Below, piece after piece: positions 26,814-35,933 of a DNA stretch of 64,000 nt. Source of the DNA: Selenihalanaerobacter shriftii (GTDB lineage: Bacteria; Bacillota; Halanaerobiia; Halobacteroidales; Acetohalobiaceae); assembly GCF_900167185.1 (NCBI RefSeq), contig NZ_FUWM01000014.1, forward strand, positions 20,672 through 84,671, read 5' to 3'. Each line of letters starts with the position of its first letter. Position 1 is the first letter of the stretch. Both the position numbers and the translations under genes were made by a program. The notes beneath the pieces are model-generated. The model worked only from the letters and a program-made list of their open reading frames with translations. It ran no database searches and was not told where the DNA came from.

Positions 26814-29800
26814 TGGCAGATAATTTTATGAAATTATATGGAGCTCAAGATATAAATGAAAAAGAATTAATAAAAGATTTAACAGAAGAGGCTAGTGGTA
26901 ATAGAGCTCTTTATTTAACTGCTACAGCTAATCTGCGTGAACTGCGGAGAGAGCAAGGAGTTGCTGATTCAAATAATTTAGAACTCTATTCCTTTCAAAA
27001 ATTTAAGGAAGATATAATTGATAGATATGTGAGAAAAAATGATGAGAATATAATAAAGAATGTAGAGCAAAGGCTTATATTAGAACAGATAATAGTAGAG
27101 GAATATCAAGGGGATATTGCTAAGTTAGACACTTTCACTTCGATTGTTAATGATCTTTTTGATTTATTTAACTTTATTTTGTTCCATAATCATGAAGTGG
27201 TTGAAAAAGAGATATTGCAAAAGATTAAAGATGAGTATTCAGTTATTGAATTAAGTATTTTTCAACTATTTAATAGATTTTCTACTGTATTAAATGAGAA
27301 GATGCTTGCAAGTAATAAGATTACATATCAAGAAGCAATTAAGTTAGGGATTAGGCGATTTATTAATGAGCAAGGCTTTAAAAAAGTATTTTTAGATGGA
27401 TTTTTATTCTTTGATGATTTACAGAGATATTTAGTTGGGCAGGTAATAGAAGCTCGAGAAGAGGGAAGTATAAAGAATCTTATTTTTGTCAGTAAGTATG
27501 ATACAAGATCTACAGATTCTATGTTCTTAGCTCAGAATATAGAGGAGCTTAAGGAAGAGTATGATATAGGAGAAGAAAGCATAGATTATTCACTTGATTA
27601 TAATTCTAAATATCAAGGAGTTAAAGCACTTGTACATCTTAAACGCAATTATTTAAATATTGATCATAGAAGAAAGGATGATTATGAGTATAATTTTGAC
27701 CAAGAAAATTTAAGGATAAGATCTCCTTTTATTAGTAGAGGGCAAGAATTTGAATTTGTAGCTAAGCAGATTAGTGAATTACTGAAGAATTCTGATAATG
27801 CAGAAGCTTTATTAGAGAGAAGCAATGAAGATATTGAGGGTGAAGAGAGTCAAGGTGGAATCTGTGTCATCATTGCTAGAGATAGGGAAAAATATGAAAG
27901 TAAGTTAGCCAGGTTTTTTAAAGAGTATGGTTTATTTAAATTTCCAGAAGAGAAGATAGAAGAGATAGTAAAGGAGTTTGAATTGGATAATGATATATTA
28001 GAATTACAGAATAAGAAGTATTTTTCTCGTAAGGAATTTTTAAATGATGAAGATATTGACCTTCCAATTGCTAGCAAATATAAGTTGTTTAAGGAGTTAA
28101 AAGGAATAGAGGTTAATTTAAGCAAACGGCCAATTGCTTCTTATCCAATTGGGCAATTTATTTTTAAAATTTATGATATTATTAAGGATGGACTTAATAT
28201 AGATGACTTCAAAGTGATCTTAAATTCTAACTGGATTTCTAAAGAGTGTAGTGAGTATATTAAAGATTTTCAGGCGATAGAAGTTTTTTTTGAAAGGTTA
28301 GAAGATGAAGAGGTAGAAAAATGGATTACTCAAATAGATTATCTATTAGAAATCTATGGACAGGTTAGAGATGATGAGCTATATAGGTGGCATCCACTAC
28401 GTAGTGTTGAAATCGATGCCTTAAGCTTTTTAAGAGAGGTATTGGGATATATACAGAGCTTGATTAATAAATTAGATTCGGATTCAGCTTCTTTTAAGGA
28501 ACATATAGGGTTGATGCGTGAGAATTTAGTAAATTATGATGAACATCTACAAGACTTAATTCGAGAAACTAATTATGAAGAAGATGAAGTGGTTATGAAG
28601 ATTTTTGAAATCATAAGTGATATGGATTATGATAGTACAGTTGATGGGGTTTCTACTATTCAATTTGCCGATCATATTCGTGGTATGATTAAAGATTGGC
28701 AAAGAGATCGAGATAGTGAGGAGCCAGATATTGGTGAAGTGGCAATAGTTAATTTAGAAAATATGCGTCACTATAAACATACTTTTTTTGTTGCTTTAGA
28801 GTCTGATAAGTATCCTCGTTATTATGATGAAAAGTTTCCTTTTTCTCCGGAAATAATTAAAATCTTAAAGGATGATTTGAATATAACCCCTGTTAATCAT
28901 CGAGGGATAAAAGAACATTTTAAATTAGAGAAATATTTATTTAAGAATGTAATAGATTTTACCGATGAGCAGTTAGATATGACTTATGTTAAGCGGGAAG
29001 GCTCTGATGAAAAATTGCCTTCTATATACTTAGAAGACTTAGCTTCAATGTTTGGTAAGGAGATAGATGACTTAGAATATGAGTTAGATGAAGATAATAA
29101 GGATAAGTTAGAAGAGTCTGAGGAGTCTATAATTGAAATTGCTTCTGAGGAAGAAGAGGAAGTAAGTATTTCTAAAGATGAATATACCACTTTAGAATTA
29201 GCTATCTTTGATAAGTTATGTCCAAAGATGTATTATCATCTTTTTGCTAATCCTGAGGCTGAACTGTTAAGTTTCAAAAATAGATTTCAGTTAAGATTTT
29301 ATGTGGAAGCTATTCTTTATAATAAAGCGGTTAATAAGTTAGTTGAGTATTCGGAAATTAATAATAAATCTTATTCAATCCATGATGATGAAGTCTATTT
29401 TGTGTTCAAAGGTATAGTTGATAAGTATAAAGATGATGTATTCCATAAATTCAACTTCTTGACCAATTTTGAGGAGAAGGATATTAGGTTAAATATCTTA
29501 AAGAAGTTTAGTCAATATTTAGAGCACTTATTAAATTCAATAGAAGGAATTAGAGAAATATCTTATAGATTCAATAATTTTACTTTTAAAAAAGCAAATG
29601 GAGATTTTATTGAATTAGATAATGGGGTTAGGGTTAGAAGTAAGATTGATTTTAAGGTTGTTTCTATAGATAATCGTTCTTACCCGTTGCAGTTTGCTAA
29701 TTATTACTATCTTTATTTTTTAGTTTTAAGAACCGATAGAGATGAAGATCAAGATTTGATAAAACAGCTTATGTATAATCTTAAGTGGTGGGATCAACAC

Positions 29801-29983
29801 TTATATAAAAAAGAGAAACGAGAAGAGAGGAAAGAAAAGGTTGCTGAAATTGTGGATGAGATTGAAAGAAACTCAGCAACTGAAATAGAGGCTAACAATA
29901 GTGAATTTTGTAAGTATTGTCTCATAAGTGATATCTGTAAAGAAGATCATTTATTTAAGGAGGATTCCGATGGAGCTCACTGA
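26813..29983 (+). CDS. AddB-like Fe-S protein with helicase/nuclease fold
   Basis: A 1056-residue protein resembling AddB. The N-terminal half is a degenerate UvrD-like fold (early ALYLTATANLRELRREQ, later KKVFLDGFLFFDDLQ). The C-terminal third carries the four cysteines of a Fe-S nuclease: CPKMYYHLF (Cys803) and CKYCLISDIC (Cys1033, 1036, 1042; C-x2-C-x5-C). Between them the nuclease core is poorly conserved: RSKIDFKVVSIDNRSYPLQF replaces the usual GxIDR...DYKT pattern, so catalysis may be lost. No Walker A is evident. It is overlapped by 14 bases by the UvrD-like helicase gene, and the pair looks like an AddAB-type machine assigned to the island. Confidence 0.78.
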   Translation: MADNFMKLYGAQDINEKELIKDLTEEASGNRALYLTATANLRELRREQGVADSNNLELYSFQKFKEDIIDRYVRKNDENIIKNVEQRLILEQIIVEEYQGDIAKLDTFTSIVNDLFDLFNFILFHNHEVVEKEILQKIKDEYSVIELSIFQLFNRFSTVLNEKMLASNKITYQEAIKLGIRRFINEQGFKKVFLDGFLFFDDLQRYLVGQVIEAREEGSIKNLIFVSKYDTRSTDSMFLAQNIEELKEEYDIGEESIDYSLDYNSKYQGVKALVHLKRNYLNIDHRRKDDYEYNFDQENLRIRSPFISRGQEFEFVAKQISELLKNSDNAEALLERSNEDIEGEESQGGICVIIARDREKYESKLARFFKEYGLFKFPEEKIEEIVKEFELDNDILELQNKKYFSRKEFLNDEDIDLPIASKYKLFKELKGIEVNLSKRPIASYPIGQFIFKIYDIIKDGLNIDDFKVILNSNWISKECSEYIKDFQAIEVFFERLEDEEVEKWITQIDYLLEIYGQVRDDELYRWHPLRSVEIDALSFLREVLGYIQSLINKLDSDSASFKEHIGLMRENLVNYDEHLQDLIRETNYEEDEVVMKIFEIISDMDYDSTVDGVSTIQFADHIRGMIKDWQRDRDSEEPDIGEVAIVNLENMRHYKHTFFVALESDKYPRYYDEKFPFSPEIIKILKDDLNITPVNHRGIKEHFKLEKYLFKNVIDFTDEQLDMTYVKREGSDEKLPSIYLEDLASMFGKEIDDLEYELDEDNKDKLEESEESIIEIASEEEEEVSISKDEYTTLELAIFDKLCPKMYYHLFANPEAELLSFKNRFQLRFYVEAILYNKAVNKLVEYSEINNKSYSIHDDEVYFVFKGIVDKYKDDVFHKFNFLTNFEEKDIRLNILKKFSQYLEHLLNSIEGIREISYRFNNFTFKKANGDFIELDNGVRVRSKIDFKVVSIDNRSYPLQFANYYYLYFLVLRTDRDEDQDLIKQLMYNLKWWDQHLYKKEKREERKEKVAEIVDEIERNSATEIEANNSEFCKYCLISDICKEDHLFKEDSDGAH

Positions 29984-32153
29984 TTTTAAAGAAGAATTAA
30001 AGAAGTTAGAGCCTACCACACAACAAGAAGAGATCATTAATACTGATTTGTCTCTTTCGGTTGTTGCTGGCGCTGGGTCTGGAAAGACAAAGGTATTAGT
30101 AGATAAGATAATAGCAATACTTAATGAGGAAGATTTAGAATTAAATAATTTTTCTATCATTACTTTTACTAATAAAGCCGCAGTTGAGATGAAAGATAGA
30201 TTAAGAGATAGGTTATATTTTGAGTGGTTAAGATGGGAAGTCAATCAAGGAGATCCTACTTTAAAAAAATCGAAGGAGTTTTGGCGGCGTCAGGTTGAGC
30301 TATGTGAAATGGTGGATATATCTACGATTCATAAGTTCTGTGAAGAGATAATTAGGAAATATGGTTTAATTATTAATCAACCAACTAATTTTAAAATTAA
30401 ATCGATAAGTGATTTTTTGAATAAAAAGACCAGGGAGTTAATAACTAGTTATGCCGATAAGGATGAATTAAGTGAAGTAAAGAGTTATAAATTACAAGAA
30501 TTTATTATCAAATATTATCGGGATAATGATAATAAAGGTTTAGAGATAGATAAATCTATAATTGATGAGATTGATTTAAGTAATAAAGAAGGTACGGATT
30601 GGGAAATTATTACTAAGGTCTTTTTTAAGATATATAATGAGTTAATGGAGGAAGTAAAGCAATATAAGAAAGATAATAATATTTTAACTTCTAATGATCT
30701 GATTAAGTATGCAGTCCGTATTTTGGAAGAAAGTGATTATGCTTTAAATAAATTGGCTAATAAATATAATGCGTTATTTATTGATGAGTTTCAGGATACT
30801 AATCGCCACCAGTATAGGTTAGTAGAGAAGCTGCAAGGAAGAGGTATTGGTATTTTCTTAGTTGGGGATGAAAAGCAGTCAATCTATCGTTTTCGAGGTG
30901 CCGATGTAAAGACATTTATAGAAATGAACGAGACTAGTGATATTATCGATGAGCAGAAGTATTTGGCTGATAATTTTAGAACTGATGAGCAATTATTAGA
31001 AACAATTAATGAAATCTTTAGTCATAAATTTAAAGATGATAAAAATAACGAATTGAAGGTTAGTAGTAAAGATGAGTATAAAGCCTTAAATTCAGAGAAG
31101 AGTAAAGAAGATAGTAGGGATTATGAATCATTTTTGCGAGTTAAGTTTGGGATTGGGTTAAAGAAGGTTATTAAATATTTAAATAAAGTTGATGAGATTA
31201 GTTATAATGATATAGCAGTCTTATTTAGGAGCAATTGGAGGTTGAACGAAGAGGCCAAAAAATTAAAAGAGACAGAGATACCTGTGGAAGTAATCGGTGG
31301 TAAAGCATTTTATTCTTCGAAACCTGTTATAGATACTTTCAAACTTTTATATCACTTACTTCACGCTAATGGAACTTCTAAAGCTGAATTAAAATATATT
31401 GATTTTTATAAATCATATAAGCGTTTTGATGTAGGTGTGTTTGATGGTTTCTTAGATGAATTAAAGAAACGTATAAGAGTTTTATCGGTTGATAATTTAT
31501 TAGAGTTTATTTATAACCAGACTAGAATTAGAGATTATTATACTGAAGAGAAGCTATTTCAAGAGTTAGCTAATCTAGAAAAATTAAAGGATCTATCGAT
31601 TAATATAATGGATAAAGATTTCATTCAACCAATTGAGTTTTGTAATTATTTAGGATTGATGATAGAGACTGAGCAGGAGGAAGAAGAAGCAGAAGTAGCA
31701 GAAAAGTTAAAAAAAGAAAAAGGAGTTGTCTCCTTAATCTCAATTCATAAATCGAAAGGGTTAGAATATCCAGTAGTAATAGTGCCAAGTATTGATAAAC
31801 AGCTAAATAGAGATAGTGTTGAGCCTAAGATTATATTTGATGAGGAAAATGATGAAAAGAAGATGATTGCATTTAAAGCTAGAGAGCTATATGATGAATG
31901 GGACCCACAGTACCTTGCTCAGAATCAAGATCCTGACTATGATTCTTTAAATAGGAATGATCAGGAAGAAAGATTAGCAGAAGAGCTTAGAATATTGTAT
32001 GTAGCCTTAACAAGAGTAGAAAATATGTTAATTCTCTTAGGTGATGAAAGGCCTACAGGAAGCAAAGGGGAGATCAGTTGGGCTAATTGGTTAAAGAAAG
32101 TTAAGATTGATGGGAGAAGCTTGTTGGATAAGTATAGATTTGATTTTAGTTAG
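29970..32153 (+). CDS. UvrD/AddA-like helicase without nuclease domain
   Basis: A 727-residue SF1 helicase. Walker A is VVAGAGSGKT (residues 31-40); motif Ia is ITFTNKAAVEM; motif II is LFIDEFQDTNRHQYRLVEKL, then GDEKQSIYRFRGAD, motif V ISIHKSKGLEYPVVIVPSI and motif VI LYVALTRVENMLIL. The protein ends about 30 residues after motif VI, so the RecB-type nuclease found in full AddA is absent. ATG 29970 has AAGGAGG upstream; an in-frame TTG further upstream lacks a ribosome-binding site. It is the last gene before the terminator at 32210-32236 and probably forms the motor for the AddB-like partner. Confidence 0.87.
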   Translation: MELTDFKEELKKLEPTTQQEEIINTDLSLSVVAGAGSGKTKVLVDKIIAILNEEDLELNNFSIITFTNKAAVEMKDRLRDRLYFEWLRWEVNQGDPTLKKSKEFWRRQVELCEMVDISTIHKFCEEIIRKYGLIINQPTNFKIKSISDFLNKKTRELITSYADKDELSEVKSYKLQEFIIKYYRDNDNKGLEIDKSIIDEIDLSNKEGTDWEIITKVFFKIYNELMEEVKQYKKDNNILTSNDLIKYAVRILEESDYALNKLANKYNALFIDEFQDTNRHQYRLVEKLQGRGIGIFLVGDEKQSIYRFRGADVKTFIEMNETSDIIDEQKYLADNFRTDEQLLETINEIFSHKFKDDKNNELKVSSKDEYKALNSEKSKEDSRDYESFLRVKFGIGLKKVIKYLNKVDEISYNDIAVLFRSNWRLNEEAKKLKETEIPVEVIGGKAFYSSKPVIDTFKLLYHLLHANGTSKAELKYIDFYKSYKRFDVGVFDGFLDELKKRIRVLSVDNLLEFIYNQTRIRDYYTEEKLFQELANLEKLKDLSINIMDKDFIQPIEFCNYLGLMIETEQEEEEAEVAEKLKKEKGVVSLISIHKSKGLEYPVVIVPSIDKQLNRDSVEPKIIFDEENDEKKMIAFKARELYDEWDPQYLAQNQDPDYDSLNRNDQEERLAEELRILYVALTRVENMLILLGDERPTGSKGEISWANWLKKVKIDGRSLLDKYRFDFS

Positions 32154-32209
32154 TAATAATTTAGAGATTAATATGAGCTAACAGTATGATTTCTTTGGTG
32201 TTTTTGATT

Positions 32210-32236
32210 ATGCTCTCTATACTGAGAGTATTTTTT
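32210..32236 (+). terminator. Rho-independent terminator closing the island
   Basis: ATGCTCTC (32210-32217) pairs with GAGAGTAT (32224-32231) around a 6-base loop, followed by a run of T to 32236. It ends the long rightward gene series. The remaining 200 bases to the next gene are AT-rich and show nothing else. Confidence 0.8.
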
Positions 32237-32437
32237 CTTATATAAAGGAAAAAATTGTTTTTATTGAAAGATAAAACTATATAATTAAATTAATAAATAA
32301 TAAAGTTATACAATTCTGAGACTAAAATAAATATTAACACAAAAGGTATATTTATATAAGAAGTAATTATGTACATATGTTGAATTGCTATATATTTTAA
32401 TTTTTCAAATATAAGGTATTAAGAAAGGGTGTTTATA

Positions 32438-32968
32438 ATGGATGGAATAATCAAATACTTAATAGGTTGGAAAAACAGTCAAAAGGTTTTTGGTAGATTA
32501 GAAATGTTGATTAAAACTTATAATTTAGTAAGTAAAGATGAGCGTTTAAGTAGTTTTAAATTTAGTCCAGGAAAGAGAAGAACTGGAAGAAATCCAATGT
32601 ATTGTGCTTTTGCTGCTACTTCATTTGCTGGTGAAGATTACTTTATTTTAAGGTTAGTAAAAAGACAGAGTGATAAATTTTCTATTGGTTTTTGTCCTGA
32701 TTATGGTAAACAAGATAAAAAAGATGATGATATAAAACCATTTAGAGAAAGAAGAAAACAGATAGAACAAGCTATTAAAGAAGTTAAAAAAGAAAATCCT
32801 AAAATTTTAAATAAGGTTCCTTTTCCAGAGACAGATGCTAAAGGAAGAACTCACGCTTATAAAGGTTTTGAAAGAAAGGTTATTAAACCTAAAACTGCTG
32901 AAGATTTAGCAGAAGAGTTTATAATTACTGTGTTAGAATGGCAAGAATTATTTAAAAGGATTATTTAA
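32438..32968 (+). CDS. Hypothetical protein
   Basis: A 176-residue soluble, strongly basic protein that I do not recognise. ATG 32438 is chosen over GTG 32429 because AAGAAAGGGTG lies at the correct spacing. It contains SPGKRRTGRNPMYCAFAATSF and later charged helices (PFRERRKQIEQAIKEVKKEN). No membrane segment, signal peptide or catalytic motif is evident. The following 170 bases to the nucleotidyltransferase gene contain protein-like sequence without a start codon, so this gene may once have been longer or a neighbour may be decayed. Confidence 0.6.
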   Translation: MDGIIKYLIGWKNSQKVFGRLEMLIKTYNLVSKDERLSSFKFSPGKRRTGRNPMYCAFAATSFAGEDYFILRLVKRQSDKFSIGFCPDYGKQDKKDDDIKPFRERRKQIEQAIKEVKKENPKILNKVPFPETDAKGRTHAYKGFERKVIKPKTAEDLAEEFIITVLEWQELFKRII

Positions 32969-33141
32969 TATTAATAAGTGTTGATTTTCATTTCAATGAA
33001 TTTAAAGAGGAACCAGATATAGAAGAGTTAGCTGATATATTAGAATTAATAGAAGGCTTACTACATATATTTGAAGTTAATTGGGATGAAATATTTGAAA
33101 TTAAAAGTAATAAAAAAGAAAATAATGAAAGGTTGATACCA

Positions 33142-33915
33142 ATGCGTGAAGAAATCTTATCTGAATTAAAGAAAATAGAAGAACAAGAGCATGTCAAAAT
33201 TCTCTACGCTGTCGAATCCGGTAGTAGAGCCTGGGGCTTTCCTTCTAAAGATAGTGATTATGATGTTCGATTCATATATATTCGTCCAGTAGAGTGGTAT
33301 CTATCAATTGATAAGAAGCGAGATGTATTAGAATACCCAATTAATAATAAATTAGATATAAGTGGCTGGGATCTTAAAAAGGCTTTATCATTATTCAAAA
33401 AATCTAATCCAGCATTTATAGAGTGGCTGTCTTCACCTATAGTGTATATTGAAGAATATTCAACAATCGATAAGTTAAGAGAGTTAAATAATAAGTATTT
33501 TTCAATTAAATCTAGTATATATCATTATTTAAATATGGCTAGAGGGAATTATAAAGATTATTTACAAAGAGACAAAGTTAAAATAAAGAAATATTTCTAT
33601 GTTTTAAGACCTATCTTAGCTTGTCAATGGCTAGAAGCTAATAAGACAGTAGCACCAATGGATTTTGAAGAATTATTAGAAACTCAAATTTCAGATATGG
33701 AGTTATATAAGGAAATAAAGAAATTATTAAAGAGAAAGAGAGTCGGCGAAGAACTTGATATAGAACCGAAGATTAGTATTATTAATAACTTCATTGAAGA
33801 AGAAATCACATACTATGAAGAGTATGTAAGTGGTGTTGAAGATATAGGATCAGTTAGTTATCAAGAATTAAATAATCTATTTAGAAATACGTTAAAGGAA
33901 GTATGGGATAATTAA
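33142..33915 (+). CDS. YcgL-type nucleotidyltransferase (PF10127 family)
   Basis: A protein of about 257 residues of the DNA polymerase beta superfamily, YcgL/RlaP group. The N terminus shows the nucleotidyltransferase signature AVESGSRAWGFPSKDSDYDVRFIY, with GSR and DSDYD as the G[S]x...DxD motif that binds metal and NTP, followed by the family's FIEWLSSPIVY. Members are nucleotidyltransferases of uncertain substrate; some are linked to RNA repair. ATG 33142 has GAAAGG upstream; TTG 33133 is an alternative. The same frame stays open and protein-like upstream to the end of the preceding gene, without a good start codon. Confidence 0.85.
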   Translation: MREEILSELKKIEEQEHVKILYAVESGSRAWGFPSKDSDYDVRFIYIRPVEWYLSIDKKRDVLEYPINNKLDISGWDLKKALSLFKKSNPAFIEWLSSPIVYIEEYSTIDKLRELNNKYFSIKSSIYHYLNMARGNYKDYLQRDKVKIKKYFYVLRPILACQWLEANKTVAPMDFEELLETQISDMELYKEIKKLLKRKRVGEELDIEPKISIINNFIEEEITYYEEYVSGVEDIGSVSYQELNNLFRNTLKEVWDN

Positions 33916-33930
33916 AAAGGAGGAGATTTC

Positions 33931-34311
33931 ATGGGTTTCTTAGATGGTCTAATGGGAAATGCGTCAGAAATGGATATAGCAGACTTAGAAAAGGAATTAA
34001 AAGAGATATTAATCGATGGAGAAAAGATTGAAAAAGGTTACAAAGTATTAAGAGATTACTTTGTCTTTACAAGTAAGCGTCTATTACTTATTAATAAACA
34101 AGGTATGACCGGAAATAAAGTAGAGTACCATTCAATACCTTATAAGAGCATTAGACACTTTAGTGTGGAAACAGCTGGGACTTTTGATGCTGATTCAGAA
34201 TTGAAACTCTGGATAGCTGGGTCCAATATGCCGCTTGAAAAGCAATTTAGCAAGAAAGGAGATAGTATTTTGGAAGTTCAGAAGACATTAGCTAATTATT
34301 TGTTGGATTAA
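33931..34311 (+). CDS. Bacterial PH-domain protein
   Basis: A 126-residue protein of the bPH_1 (PF08000-type) family. The body YFVFTSKRLLLINKQGM, followed by YHSIPYKSIRHFSVETAGTF and LKLWIAG, is the typical PH-fold strand series with the diagnostic TSKRLLLI strand. It has no membrane segment, so it is cytoplasmic or peripheral. The function of such single-domain proteins is mostly unknown. AAAAGGAGGAG precedes ATG 33931, 15 bases after the nucleotidyltransferase stop, so they are probably co-transcribed. Confidence 0.85.
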   Translation: MGFLDGLMGNASEMDIADLEKELKEILIDGEKIEKGYKVLRDYFVFTSKRLLLINKQGMTGNKVEYHSIPYKSIRHFSVETAGTFDADSELKLWIAGSNMPLEKQFSKKGDSILEVQKTLANYLLD

Positions 34312-34347
34312 AGAAAGTAGATATTATTGATTATATTTAGAATCCAA

Positions 34348-34396
34348 GGGGAAGACCAATGAAAAAAGAATATCGTTAAGTACGATTATCTTCCCC
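34348..34396. other. Hairpin between converging genes
   Basis: GGGGAAGA (34348-34355) pairs with TCTTCCCC (34389-34396), and the interior holds a smaller ATCGT/ACGAT stem. No T tract follows on either strand, so it is not a standard terminator, although it separates the PH-domain gene from the converging DUF815 gene. Confidence 0.4.
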
Positions 34397-34424
34397 GATA
34401 GCATAGATTAGTAAAGGCTAATAA

Positions 34425-35717
34425 CTAACTATAATGATTAATAAATTGCTGAACAGTCCGACCCGAACGTCCATTATGTCGCATAGCCCATTGTTTTGCC
34501 TTATTTTCTAATTCAGAATCTGACAGATTAATTTGATGTTTTTGAGCTAATTCCTTTACAATTCGAAGATAATCCTTTTGATTAGGAGATTCATATCTAA
34601 TAGTAATCCCAAATCGTTCTACTAATGAAAGCTTCTCTTGAATAGCATCATTTAGATGAATTTCTCCGCTTTCTTGATCACGATCAATCCATTTTTCCTT
34701 AATTAAGTGACGGCGATTAGAGGTAGCATAGAATAAGACATTCTTAGGTTTAACCTCAATTCCACCTTCAATTACTGCTTTCAAATATTTATAATCTGTT
34801 TCAAAATCCTCAAAAGATAAATCATCCATAAAGAGAATAAAGTACATGCCGCGATGTCTAAGAATATCTAAAATTTTTGGTAATTGATCCATCTGTTCTT
34901 TAGTGATTTCCACTAAACGCAGCTTTTGCGGAGCATATTTATTTAATAATGCTTTTACAGAGGATGATTTTCCAGTACCACTATCACCGTATAAGAGGAT
35001 ATTATTTGCTCTTTTACCTTTAATAAATCTTTCAGTATTTTTAATTAATTCTTCTTTTTGCTTTTCATAACCGATTAAGTCTTCGAATCTTATTGGATCA
35101 TGATCTTTAATTCCTACTAACCCTGTTTGATTATCCCAAGAAAAGGCTACATGATTATTTAATGCTCCAGCACCAGAAGAGTAATGATATTTTGCTAAAA
35201 CTTGAACTAATTCTTTTTCATTTCCTGTTTGAGAGAAGATTTTCTTTAATTTTTTAATATTTTGAGGATTAGCTTCTTTAATTGAAGAGGATTCATAATC
35301 TATTATAAAGTTAATCGGTTCAATTTCGAGTAATTTAGCTAATTTAATTAAATTAAGATTAAGTATCTCTTTTAATATTATTAGATCATGAGTAGCAGCT
35401 TCTCTTAAACTTTTTCCTAATTTGTTTCCCAATTTTTCACTAGTTAAAGTAAAAGGATTTAAATCTGTCGCAACTAAATGCAAAAGGTGATTCTGCCAAA
35501 GATCACCTTTAAAATTCATTCTTTCTGCTGTATTAATTAAGTCATAACATATTTCATAATAGTTATTTTGAATTTCTGTTATATTACCTTGAGGGTCATT
35601 TAGTTTTGATATTAAAGCAACAAACTTCTGTATCAATTTATCTTGCAGGACTTTGCGGTAGATAACTAATTGGTTCAGCTGTAAATGTTGGTTCTTAAGC
35701 TGGTCTAAATAGGACAT
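34425..35717 (-). CDS. DUF815-family AAA ATPase
   Basis: A 430-residue ATPase of the DUF815 (PF05673) group. The N-terminal 190 residues are helical. The C-terminal ATPase has DPIRFEDLIGYEKQKEELIKN ahead of Walker A LLYGDSGTGKSSSVKALLN, Walker B LFMDDLSFE and sensor FYATSNRRHLI, ending with a lid helix (MRHNGRSGRTVQQFINHY). Family members are widespread in anaerobic Firmicutes and are annotated as AAA ATPases of unknown role. It stands alone, transcribed towards the PH-domain gene. AAAGGAGC on the minus strand precedes the start at 35717. Confidence 0.9.
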   Translation of the reverse strand: MSYLDQLKNQHLQLNQLVIYRKVLQDKLIQKFVALISKLNDPQGNITEIQNNYYEICYDLINTAERMNFKGDLWQNHLLHLVATDLNPFTLTSEKLGNKLGKSLREAATHDLIILKEILNLNLIKLAKLLEIEPINFIIDYESSSIKEANPQNIKKLKKIFSQTGNEKELVQVLAKYHYSSGAGALNNHVAFSWDNQTGLVGIKDHDPIRFEDLIGYEKQKEELIKNTERFIKGKRANNILLYGDSGTGKSSSVKALLNKYAPQKLRLVEITKEQMDQLPKILDILRHRGMYFILFMDDLSFEDFETDYKYLKAVIEGGIEVKPKNVLFYATSNRRHLIKEKWIDRDQESGEIHLNDAIQEKLSLVERFGITIRYESPNQKDYLRIVKELAQKHQINLSDSELENKAKQWAMRHNGRSGRTVQQFINHYS

Positions 35718-35890
35718 AATCTATCAGCTCCTTTAATAATTTAGATTTCATATTTATTTTAACATTTTTCCCATTAATTTATCAACGTTATTTCTTTAAT
35801 CTTTTATTAAAAATTATTATTTACCAGGAAATTAAAAAGCCGGTGCTTGCTTCTATGCAATAGGAATAAGGTATGAATTAAGTTAAGGTG

Positions 35891-35933
35891 AAATAATTAA
35901 TCCCCTGACTTTATATCAGAGGATTAATTATTT
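35891..35933 (-). terminator. Hairpin terminator overlapping the phosphoribosyltransferase stop codon
   Basis: AAATAATTAATCCCCTGA-type sequence (35891-35908) pairs with 35916-35933 with one mismatch and a 7-base loop. The stem includes the stop codon of the leftward phosphoribosyltransferase gene. A-rich and T-rich flanks on both sides would allow termination in either direction. Confidence 0.65.
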
